Shown here one piece after another: positions 43,298 to 50,087 of a DNA stretch of 57,249 nucleotides. Position 1 is the stretch's first letter, and the number at the start of each line of letters is the position of its first letter. Position numbers and translations under genes: made by a program. The notes below the pieces were generated by a model. That model searched no databases, had not been told where the DNA came from, and worked only from the letters and a program-made list of their open reading frames with translations. The stretch is from Chitinophagales bacterium (GTDB taxonomy: Bacteria; Bacteroidota; Bacteroidia; Chitinophagales; Saprospiraceae), in the NCBI GenBank assembly GCA_013298845.1, contig JAAFJN010000032.1, forward strand, positions 1-57,249. Reading direction: 5' to 3'.

Positions 43298-44950
43298 TTT
43301 CTTTAACCAAAGCCCGTACACCCAATCGTTGCCCACCTGCATGGCGTTGTTTTCAAAACGAACAATCACCGTATCGTCTTTTACCCGATAAACATTGCCG
43401 CCCAAAGGCTCCAGGGGGTACTTGCGGAAGAAGATGGGTTTGAGTACCAAGCCACCGTGTTTAGCGCTGTATTTAATTTTCAGGCGTTGTTTGCGGGAGG
43501 TGGAAACGTATTTGCCCGTTACCGCTTTGGTTTGCGACAGCGTGGGCAAAGCATCCATTTTTTTGTAAAAACGGTTTTGTATTTTAAAAAAATGACCACC
43601 TTCCCAATAAAAACCCTTGGCCACTCCCCTATCGTCGAGTTCAAAAAACACTTTTTCTCCTTTTTCGTCCCAAAAACTAAACCGACCGTCTTCCCGTTTG
43701 GAAATAAAAAACAATTCCAACCCTTTCTCCTTCGAAAAAGGCGGCACAATAAACAAATGTCCGTTGTGCTCCACCACCTGGTGCACAAAATTATTGTTGG
43801 ACAAATACACGCCTTGTAATTCGGCGGCGGTAATGCCCTCGATGGGTTGGTGGGAAAATTTGTAGGCTTTAAATTTCAACACAATATCGCTGAGGGTATC
43901 GGCAATGGGAAATGGTTTGGCAAAATTATTATTACTCACCACCACGATACTGATTTCGGAATTGGGAAAACGCCGATAATCCATGAGGTAGCCGTTCCAG
44001 CCGCCCGTGTGGCTCACCGTTTGTTCCCAACGGCGGTAAGGCGACAAAAACAAACCGCCGCCGTAGTTCACTTTGGAGCCATTGAGCAAAGTATCCGAAA
44101 TTTGGATGCGCTCGATGAGGGTCGAATCGCGTTTACCCAATTTGTTTTTGTAAAAATTTTGGTCCCACAGGAAAAAATCGCGCAAGGTGGAATACACGCC
44201 CACGGCCCCCACGGCATTGGGAACGATTTTTACCGGTTTAAACGATTTTTTGGCGGCATCCCACTCATAAGAGGGTGCATTTTGGGCATCTTGGGGGTAA
44301 AAGCCGCTGTTGCTCATGCCCAACGGCTCAAAAATGTTTTTTTGGGTAAAATCGCGAAAACTTATACCCGAAGCGCGTTCGACAATGGTCGCCAGCAACA
44401 TGTAGCCGGTATTGGAATACGAAAAATCGGTGCCGGGCGGAAAAGACAATACCGGGTATTTGCGCAAATCGCGCAGTACGTAAGCGGGCGTGGTCATGGC
44501 CTCTTTGTAATTGCCCTGCAAATTGGCGATCTCAAAATGATCGGGAATGCCACTGGTGTGCGACACCAGGTGTTTGATGGTGATACGGTGCCCAAACCAC
44601 GGTAATTCGGGCAAAAAACGCTGAATGGAATCTTGCAGCGACAGTTTGCCTTGTTCTTCGAGCAAATAAATGCACATGGCCGTAAACTGTTTCGTGACCG
44701 AACCGGTATTCACCACCGAGGTTGGGGTAAAGGGCGTTTGCCGCTCTCGGTTAAACAAACCGCGCTGCCGTTCGTACAAAATGCGGCCTTCTTTAATCAC
44801 CATAACGGCAAAACCAGGGTCGGTGGCTTTGTATTTGGGCGAAAGCACTACTTTATCAAAAGCAGCAAAAAGCGCGGTCGTATCGGTTTTTTGGCTAAAA
44901 ACAACCGCACTTTGTAACAGGAAACAAAAGGTTAGTAGATATTTTTGCAT
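43292..44950 (-). CDS. Serine hydrolase of the beta-lactamase / class C PBP family
   Basis: This 552-residue exported protein has a signal peptide (MQKYLLTFCFLLQSAVVFSQ). The family motifs are SVTK (SxxK, in GSVTKQFTAM) and YSN (YxN, in DFSYSNTGYMLL), plus a later HTGGWNGY in place of the KTG box. The catalytic domain covers about residues 25-370. The C-terminal part (about 390-550) is a beta-rich extension common in Bacteroidota homologues. The ATG at 44950 is preferred to the one at 45061, which precedes the signal peptide by 37 codons. A -7 box TATATTTG lies exactly 4 nt before this ATG. Confidence 0.85.
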   Translation of the reverse strand: MQKYLLTFCFLLQSAVVFSQKTDTTALFAAFDKVVLSPKYKATDPGFAVMVIKEGRILYERQRGLFNRERQTPFTPTSVVNTGSVTKQFTAMCIYLLEEQGKLSLQDSIQRFLPELPWFGHRITIKHLVSHTSGIPDHFEIANLQGNYKEAMTTPAYVLRDLRKYPVLSFPPGTDFSYSNTGYMLLATIVERASGISFRDFTQKNIFEPLGMSNSGFYPQDAQNAPSYEWDAAKKSFKPVKIVPNAVGAVGVYSTLRDFFLWDQNFYKNKLGKRDSTLIERIQISDTLLNGSKVNYGGGLFLSPYRRWEQTVSHTGGWNGYLMDYRRFPNSEISIVVVSNNNFAKPFPIADTLSDIVLKFKAYKFSHQPIEGITAAELQGVYLSNNNFVHQVVEHNGHLFIVPPFSKEKGLELFFISKREDGRFSFWDEKGEKVFFELDDRGVAKGFYWEGGHFFKIQNRFYKKMDALPTLSQTKAVTGKYVSTSRKQRLKIKYSAKHGGLVLKPIFFRKYPLEPLGGNVYRVKDDTVIVRFENNAMQVGNDWVYGLWLKKK

Positions 44951-44954
44951 GTGG

Positions 44955-44962
44955 CAAATATA
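44955..44962 (-). promoter_or_regulatory. -7 promoter box 4 nt before the serine hydrolase ATG
   Basis: The minus strand reads TATATTTG, then CCAC, then ATG. Transcription would begin at or within a few bases of the start codon, giving a leaderless or nearly leaderless mRNA. The same geometry is seen at 45078-45090 and 50076-50088. Confidence 0.45.
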
Positions 44963-45077
44963 GGCCAAAGTATTTAATTGGCACTCCGGGCGGCCTCGAA
45001 AGGGCGTTGGGTGTATTCGTTTTTTTGATTTATGTTTTAGTTTGGAGCACCGGAAAGCCACTTTAACAAATATGTAT

Positions 45078-45085
45078 TATCTTTG
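45078..45085 (+). promoter_or_regulatory. -7 promoter box before a short frame upstream of the TlpA remnant
   Basis: TATCTTTG is followed by TATC and ATG at 45090. The frame from that ATG reads MNWFVKRF and stops in the hairpin repeat at 45105-45122, so this may be the original promoter and start of the now broken downstream gene. Confidence 0.45.
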
Positions 45086-45104
45086 TATCATGAATTGGTT
45101 TGTT

Positions 45105-45207
45105 AAACGGTTTTAACCGTTTCCAAGTGCGATGTTGTACTAAAAACCGATAAATCGGTTTGGGCAAATGCGATAGTCGCCCTTTGGCCCACGACTAAAG
45201 TCGCGGG
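45105..45207. repeat. Triple-hairpin repeat, REP/MITE-like
   Basis: Three separate palindromes follow each other: AAACGG/CCGTTT (45105-45122), AAACCGAT/ATCGGTTT (45144-45161) and CCCACGACT/AGTCGCGGG (45188-45207, one mismatch). Spacers are 21-26 nt. I recall similar hairpin strings scattered in other Bacteroidota genomes, but no other copy is in this window. It lies where the 5' end of a TlpA-like gene should be. Confidence 0.6.
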
Positions 45208-45211
45208 TTAA

Positions 45212-45625
45212 TATTTACGCTGCCCCGATTTTGTCACGAACGCTGTCGAAAATAAAATATGCATTATTAATTTCTGGTTTGAAGGATGCAAACCGTGCGT
45301 AGCGGAGATTCCGGGTTTTAATCGAATCGTTCAAAAGTATGGCGATAAAAACATTCGATATTTGGCAATTTCCCGAGACACAAAGGAGGACGTCAAATCA
45401 TTTTTGAAGAGCCATCCTTGGGAATTTGACCATCTTGCCGATGGTTCTGATTTAATAAATAAAAACCTGAAATTACCTTGGGGCTATCCAACAACCTTTG
45501 TAGTGGATGGGAAGGGTGTAATTGCAAAGGCTGTTTGTGGCGGCCTTTCGGATTCCACCGCTGTTGCAAATATTCAATTGGAGATTTGTCCAGTTCTTGA
45601 CAGTTTGCTGGGTAAAATGAAGTAG
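45212..45625 (+). pseudogene. 5'-truncated TlpA-like thioredoxin-family gene
   Basis: The open frame from 45212 to the stop at 45623-45625 encodes a thioredoxin-fold core: ICIINFWFEGCKPCVAEIPGFN, with a CxxC active site, then IRYLAISRDTKEDVKSFL and LPWGYPTTFVVDGKGVIA with the cis-proline region. This is a TlpA/ResA-type disulfide reductase domain. The upstream part (signal peptide, first strand) is absent: the frame is closed by TAA at 45209 inside the repeat region, and no ATG lies in frame before the CxxC. Only a TTG at 45362 could start translation, after the active site. It is most likely a broken gene. Confidence 0.7.
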
Positions 45626-45628
45626 CCC

Positions 45629-45658
45629 AACCCCGTTCAGCATACGCCGAACGGGGTT
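45629..45658. terminator. Bidirectional hairpin between TlpA remnant and DUF4920 gene
   Basis: AACCCCGTTC (45629-45638) and GAACGGGGTT (45649-45658) are perfect 10-bp arms with a 10-nt loop. It lies directly after the stop of the plus gene and 12 bp from the stop of the converging gene. No clear T-run follows on either strand. Confidence 0.65.
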
Positions 45659-45669
45659 AGGCGGAACAC

Positions 45670-46146
45670 TTACTTAATCACCACCCCGGCGGCCTCGAAA
45701 GAGAGTTCGCGTTTGGGTTTGGTAATTTTTTCGATTTGCTCTTTGGTTTGGCCATCGTCTTCGGCGTAGTGGCGCTGGTCGGCCACCGAGATGGTTTCCT
45801 GCAAGGCGAATCCGTCAATCACTACGGTTTTACCCACAATGTCTTTGGGCATAAAGAAGGCGTAGTTTTTGAATTTTACGCGCATTTCGGGTTGGTCGGG
45901 ATTTTCGGAGACCATGGTCATCCAGCAGCCCTTTACTTTGCACACGGCGCTCACTTTACCGGTTACTTTGGTATTGAGTGAATCCACCTTTTCCATTTTG
46001 TTCAAAAGTGCATCGTAAGTGATGGCGCCTTTAGGATTAAAGGCCGCGCCAAAAGTTTGGTTACCTGCATTTGTAACAGTTTGGCTATTTTTGCACGCGC
46101 CGAGGCTAACTGCCAGCGCTAACACAACTGTAAGGTATTTTAACAT
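45670..46146 (-). CDS. DUF4920 family lipoprotein
   Basis: This 158-residue protein has a lipoprotein signal (LAVSLGACKNS). The DUF4920 hallmarks are FGAAFNPKGAITYDALLNKM, the CKVKGCWMTM segment with its paired cysteines, and the late VADQRHYAEDDGQTKEQIEKI. The family is a small OB-like domain of unknown role in Bacteroidota; the Cys pair may bind metal or be redox active. Its promoter box is at 46205-46212. Confidence 0.85.
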   Translation of the reverse strand: MLKYLTVVLALAVSLGACKNSQTVTNAGNQTFGAAFNPKGAITYDALLNKMEKVDSLNTKVTGKVSAVCKVKGCWMTMVSENPDQPEMRVKFKNYAFFMPKDIVGKTVVIDGFALQETISVADQRHYAEDDGQTKEQIEKITKPKRELSFEAAGVVIK

Positions 46147-46204
46147 GACTTTATAAATTTTTTAAAAAATTGATTATGAATCAGTTAGATACTAAATTCG
46201 GGTG

Positions 46205-46237
46205 CAAAGATACAAAATTTTATGTAGTGCGAACAAG
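46205..46237 (-). promoter_or_regulatory. Promoter of the DUF4920 gene
   Basis: The minus strand reads CTTG (46234-46237), 21 bp, then TATCTTTG (46205-46212): a near match to the -33 element and a full match to the -7 element. The ATG is about 58 bp downstream. Confidence 0.55.
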
Positions 46238-46408
46238 AATGGCACAATATTAGCCATACTAAAAAAGTTCTTTGCCGCGATTAAAACATCGGAAGGTGTT
46301 ACGCGGCGAGAAAGATTGTAGCGATACAACTTTTTTTTAATCCCCCCGCACTACGTAACAAACTTGCACCCTTCTTTTTTTGTTTTAATTTTTCAAAAAC
46401 CTAAGTTT

Positions 46409-48007
46409 ATGAAGGGTCTCATTATCCGCCTCGCTTTGCCAGTTTTATTTCTGGCTACCTCAATGACCGAATCAACACTCTTTGCCCAATGCCTTAGCGG
46501 TAACTGCCGCACGGGTACGGGTACCTACAAGTTTACCAATGGCGACAAATACGAAGGCCAGTGGTACGACGGAAAACCGCACGGAAACGGCACGTACACC
46601 TTTATTAGTAAAGAACGTTACCAGGGCCAATTCCATCTCGGCAAATTTGAAGGACAAGGCACCATGTATTACCCCAACGGTGGTCACTACACCGGTGGTT
46701 GGCGCTCCAACAAAAAACACGGCGTCGGTCTGTTGGTTGGTGTTGACAAAAAAATAACCCGTGGAACCTGGAATATGGGCCAAATGGAATCCGTCATCAA
46801 CGGCGACGCAACTGCCCAAAGCAGTAGTTCCAATAAACCCAAACCCACTACTACTACCACCAACAAACCCACCCAAACCAAACCAACAACGCCGGCCAAA
46901 CCGGCCAATACCCCGCCCGCAACCAGCACTACGGCCAGCAACAGCAAACCGAAATCAAAATCGGATGTAGCGGGTCTGGCCAACTGCAACAAAACATTTT
47001 GCTCCAGCGGAAAAGGTTATTTCGACTATCCCGACGGATCCCGCTGGATTGGCGGCTTCAAAGATGGTTACCCCAACGGTAAAGGCGTATGCTACTACTC
47101 CAACGGCGACCGCTACGAAGGCGAATGGGCCAACAACGCGCCCAACGGCGAAGGCATCATGTATTTTGCCAGCGGCCGCGTGTACGGTGCCGTTTGGGCC
47201 GCCGGTGCGCCGGTGCGTGAACTGGATTCCGACGAAGTAATGCCCAGCGATCCGGTAAAATTAGAACCCAGCGCCGACGTAAAAATTTGGGCGGTAACGG
47301 TGGGTGTAGGCCGCTACACAAGCATGCCAAACCTCAAATTTACCGACGACGATGCCTTCCGCTTTTACTCTTTCTTAAAAAGCCCCGAAGGCGGCGCGTT
47401 GCCCGAAAATCAGATCGAAATTTTGGTGGATGAATCCGCTACCCGCGAAAACATCCTCAAAACCATGCGCTCTATTTTCCTGAAAGCCGACGATAACGAC
47501 GTGGTGGTGTTGTACTTCAGCGGACACGGTTTGGAGGGTTGTTTCCTGCCGGTGGACTTTGACGGGTACAATAACAAATTGCGCCACGAGGAAATCAAGC
47601 AGATTTTTAACGAAAGCAAAGCCAAACACAAACTCTGCATTGCCGATGCCTGCCACTCCGGCTCCATGCAATTTGGCGAAGGTTTAGCCGCTAAAGGCCC
47701 CACATCGGTGTCACTCAAGCGCTTTTACCAGGCATTTGAAGATACCAACGGCGGCGTTGCCCTGTTGATGTCCAGCAAATCGGAGGAATTGTCGCTCGAA
47801 GACCACGGCTTGCGCCAGGGCGTATTTACCTACTATATCCTTCAGGGTATGAAAGGTAAAGCCGATAACAACGCCGACAAACTCGTTACCGTCACCGAAT
47901 TGTACAATTACGTGTACAAAAACGTGCGCGAATACACCGCCGGGATGCAAACACCGGTGTTAACGGGCGATTACGATACGGCAATGCCCATTTCGGTACC
48001 CAAATAA
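46409..48007 (+). CDS. MORN-repeat caspase-like protease with intact dyad
   Basis: This 532-residue exported protein has a signal peptide ending near LFAQ. Three MORN-type repeats follow (FTNGDKYEGQWYDGKPHGNG, then RYQGQFHLGKFEGQG and HYTGGWRSNKKHG), then a T/P/S/K-rich linker (about residues 130-195), then two or three more MORN repeats (DGSRWIGGFKDGYPNGKG, DRYEGEWANNAPNGEG). The C-terminal C14 caspase domain (about residues 290-532) has VTVGVGRYTSMPNLKFTDDDA, SGHG with His373 and DACHSGS with Cys415, so the dyad is complete. The ATG at 46409 is chosen because the frame upstream has only a TTG start. The likely location is periplasm or cell surface. Substrate unknown. Confidence 0.9.
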   Translation: MKGLIIRLALPVLFLATSMTESTLFAQCLSGNCRTGTGTYKFTNGDKYEGQWYDGKPHGNGTYTFISKERYQGQFHLGKFEGQGTMYYPNGGHYTGGWRSNKKHGVGLLVGVDKKITRGTWNMGQMESVINGDATAQSSSSNKPKPTTTTTNKPTQTKPTTPAKPANTPPATSTTASNSKPKSKSDVAGLANCNKTFCSSGKGYFDYPDGSRWIGGFKDGYPNGKGVCYYSNGDRYEGEWANNAPNGEGIMYFASGRVYGAVWAAGAPVRELDSDEVMPSDPVKLEPSADVKIWAVTVGVGRYTSMPNLKFTDDDAFRFYSFLKSPEGGALPENQIEILVDESATRENILKTMRSIFLKADDNDVVVLYFSGHGLEGCFLPVDFDGYNNKLRHEEIKQIFNESKAKHKLCIADACHSGSMQFGEGLAAKGPTSVSLKRFYQAFEDTNGGVALLMSSKSEELSLEDHGLRQGVFTYYILQGMKGKADNNADKLVTVTELYNYVYKNVREYTAGMQTPVLTGDYDTAMPISVPK

Positions 48008-48063
48008 TTGGGCCATGACCGAAAAATAAAACGAAATTGAAGTGTGCACAAAAATACAGCCGA

Positions 48064-48173
48064 AGAGGCTGTCTTATAAGTAAGATAACAAGGTTAGGTG
48101 TTGATATTTTTTAATGTCGAATATCGAACACCGAATTTCGAACACCGAAGTATCTGCTTATGAGACAGCCTCT
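48064..48173. repeat. MITE-like element with 17-bp terminal inverted repeats, also a terminator
   Basis: The ends AGAGGCTGTCTTATAAG (48064-48080) and CTTATGAGACAGCCTCT (48157-48173) are inverted repeats with one difference. The interior holds TTCGGTGTTCG-type words (AATATCGAACACCGAATTTC). It lies exactly between two converging genes and a T-run follows the right arm. Related pieces are at 4258-4309, 53610-53705 and 55325-55449. Confidence 0.75.
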
Positions 48174-48178
48174 TTTGT

Positions 48179-49147
48179 TTATGGCTCGTACATTTTCAAA
48201 CGATAATATTCAACTTCGGGTTGATTTTCTTCCGCCGAAAACGTTGTTTCCAACCGAAAAAATAATTCTCCGCAGGGCGACCAATAATACTGATCCACCC
48301 CTTTATTGGGTTGTTGCACCGTAAATGCGGGGTAAATGCCGGTATGGTCGGCGAATAACATTTGTAAACCACCAATGGATTCGTACGGGTCATTACTGCC
48401 CAGGGCCACCCATTTTTGATTGGGCGACAATTCGGGCAATCCCATTGGTAAATCAATACTTTGCACAATTTTGCCGGTTCGCCGATCCACAAACCGATAC
48501 ACATCCCATTCACTGGCTGATAGGCTGATGATGTATTGCCCAATGGCCGCCAATTGACCAACGTAGTCGTAATACCAGGAATTTTCACCATCGTATACAG
48601 TATCAATGGTATCGCGGAATTCCAGGGTTTTACCGTTATCGCAGGTGATTTGAAACCGCTGGTCCACTTCAGGATGCTCCAGCGTATCCCGCAGAACCGT
48701 TGTTTGGTATTTGGCCAAACCCTTTTCAAATTCGTTTTTAGAAACGGCGGTTATTTGTAAAAAATCTTCTTTTACGTCGGAAGGACGGGCTTCTTCGGGC
48801 AAATAAACGGACGAAACAGCCACCGCGCCGCCGTACACCCAACCAATGGTATTGTCGTTGTGGGCCACTTTGTACCAACGGGCGTTGTGGGTGACACCGC
48901 GCAGGGAAATTTGTTCCACCGTACCGCCGGTTACCCCCAAAAATTTCAACTGCGTGTGTTCGGGCAATTCCACCACCACGGCGGCATTTTTAGCGGGTTG
49001 CGCGCGCAGGCGCAAATGGTCAACGGTAGCCCGAAGGTAAATCACCGGGCCTTGCGCCGCCGATTGGCCTTTGGCGGCGGGTAACCCGTAAAAAGTAGCC
49101 AATAACAGGGCCACGGCCCAAAGTTGGATTTTGTTTAGCATCATCAT
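48179..49147 (-). CDS. Exported SH3-domain protein
   Basis: This 322-residue protein has a signal peptide (to about AAKGQ). A bacterial SH3-like domain covers about residues 35-120 (VDHLRLRAQPAKNAAVVVELPEHTQLKFLGV… GWVYGGAVAV). The remaining 200 residues look like a short beta-propeller-like or WD-type module (GQYIISLSASEWDVYRFVDR, SPNQKWVALGSND, YYWSPCGELFFRLETTF) but no family is named. Three ATG codons in a row (49147, 49144, 49141) make the exact start uncertain. A full -33/-7 promoter is upstream. Confidence 0.75.
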   Translation of the reverse strand: MMMLNKIQLWAVALLLATFYGLPAAKGQSAAQGPVIYLRATVDHLRLRAQPAKNAAVVVELPEHTQLKFLGVTGGTVEQISLRGVTHNARWYKVAHNDNTIGWVYGGAVAVSSVYLPEEARPSDVKEDFLQITAVSKNEFEKGLAKYQTTVLRDTLEHPEVDQRFQITCDNGKTLEFRDTIDTVYDGENSWYYDYVGQLAAIGQYIISLSASEWDVYRFVDRRTGKIVQSIDLPMGLPELSPNQKWVALGSNDPYESIGGLQMLFADHTGIYPAFTVQQPNKGVDQYYWSPCGELFFRLETTFSAEENQPEVEYYRLKMYEP

Positions 49148-49224
49148 TACGTGCGTTTTATGGTGTGGCCACGCTCAGACGTCCTTTTTAAGGTCAGAAC
49201 TGCGGGCAACGTTTTTAGCGTATG

Positions 49225-49256
49225 CAAAGGTAAAACCAATTACATTTGCCGACAAA
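49225..49256. promoter_or_regulatory. Overlapping divergent promoters
   Basis: Minus strand: TTTG (49253-49256), 20 bp, TACCTTTG (49225-49232), for the SH3 gene. Plus strand: TACATTTG at 49241-49248, 17 bp before the ATG at 49266. The plus box lies in the spacer of the minus promoter, so the two should compete. Confidence 0.6.
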
Positions 49257-49265
49257 ACGCATTGT

Positions 49266-49952
49266 ATGCTGCACACCATTCCACTTTACGTTACCCTTGT
49301 TTTTGTGGTAACCGTTCTTGTAACCTTGTACTTTTTTATCAATGCCACGCATAATACCCGTTGGCCCAAAACCGTGGCGGCGGTATGGATCGGACTTCAG
49401 GCGACGTTGGCGTACAACGGCTTTTACGCCGTGGCCCGAATGCACCCGGAGCGCGTGCCTTTGGCCGTTGCACCGGCATTTGTGCTCATTGCGGGGTTGT
49501 TTTTCACCCAACGCGGCCGCCAATGGTTAGATGGTTTGGACTTAAAAACCCTCACGTTGTTGCACGTGGTTCGGATACCGGTCGAATTGAGTTTGTTTTG
49601 GTTGTTTGGCCAAAAAGCAATACCGGAAATAATGACTTTTGCGGGGCGCAATTTTGATATTTTGGCGGGATTAACGGCTCCCGTGGTGTATTATTTGGCG
49701 TTTGTGCGCAAAACGTTAAGCAACAAATGGGTACTGGCGTGGAATGTTGCGGCATTGGTACTGTTGGTAAATATTGTGGTGACGGCCATTTTATCCCTGC
49801 CCATGCCGTTCCAGCAATTTGGTTTTGAACAACCCAACGTGGGCGTGTTGTATTTTCCGTTTGTTTTGTTGCCCTCGTTCGTGGTTCCAGTGGTGTTTTT
49901 AGCGCATGTCACGGCGATTCGGCGGTTATTAAAAAATCGTACGGCTAATTAA
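49266..49952 (+). CDS. Polytopic membrane protein of unknown function
   Basis: This 228-residue protein has about seven hydrophobic helices (for example IPLYVTLVFVVTVLVTLYFFI, VAPAFVLIAGLFF, VVYYLAFV and LPSFVVPVVFLAHVTAI). The ATG at 49266 is preferred to the frame start at 49131 because the promoter box is at 49241-49248 and the residues before it are not membrane-like. A charged loop (RGRQWLDGLDLK) and a basic end (RRLLKNRTAN) are seen. No family or motif is recognised. Confidence 0.7.
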   Translation: MLHTIPLYVTLVFVVTVLVTLYFFINATHNTRWPKTVAAVWIGLQATLAYNGFYAVARMHPERVPLAVAPAFVLIAGLFFTQRGRQWLDGLDLKTLTLLHVVRIPVELSLFWLFGQKAIPEIMTFAGRNFDILAGLTAPVVYYLAFVRKTLSNKWVLAWNVAALVLLVNIVVTAILSLPMPFQQFGFEQPNVGVLYFPFVLLPSFVVPVVFLAHVTAIRRLLKNRTAN

Positions 49953-50075
49953 TTGATGAAACGTCCCGCAGTGGAGGCTTTGTGACCTCGGTGGTGGTCA
50001 AATTCTGGTCGTAAAATTAACCCGACGGTCGAAATGCTTCGGGGAATGTCGCGTATATTCGCCCGACTTTTCACC

Positions 50076-50083
50076 TAATTTTG
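50076..50083 (+). promoter_or_regulatory. -7 promoter box 4 nt before the T9SS cargo ATG
   Basis: TAATTTTG is followed by CACC and the ATG at 50088. The expected transcript start would fall on the start codon. The start itself is secure because it begins a clean signal peptide. Confidence 0.45.
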
Positions 50084-50087
50084 CACC

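Noticed and set aside
45362-45625. Independent small gene starting at the TTG at 45362
   Set aside because: The frame is open further upstream and encodes the CxxC part of a thioredoxin fold, so the 87-codon piece is the tail of a truncated gene.
46364-46408. TTG start extending the MORN-caspase by 15 residues
   Set aside because: The added residues precede a normal signal peptide that starts cleanly at the ATG at 46409.
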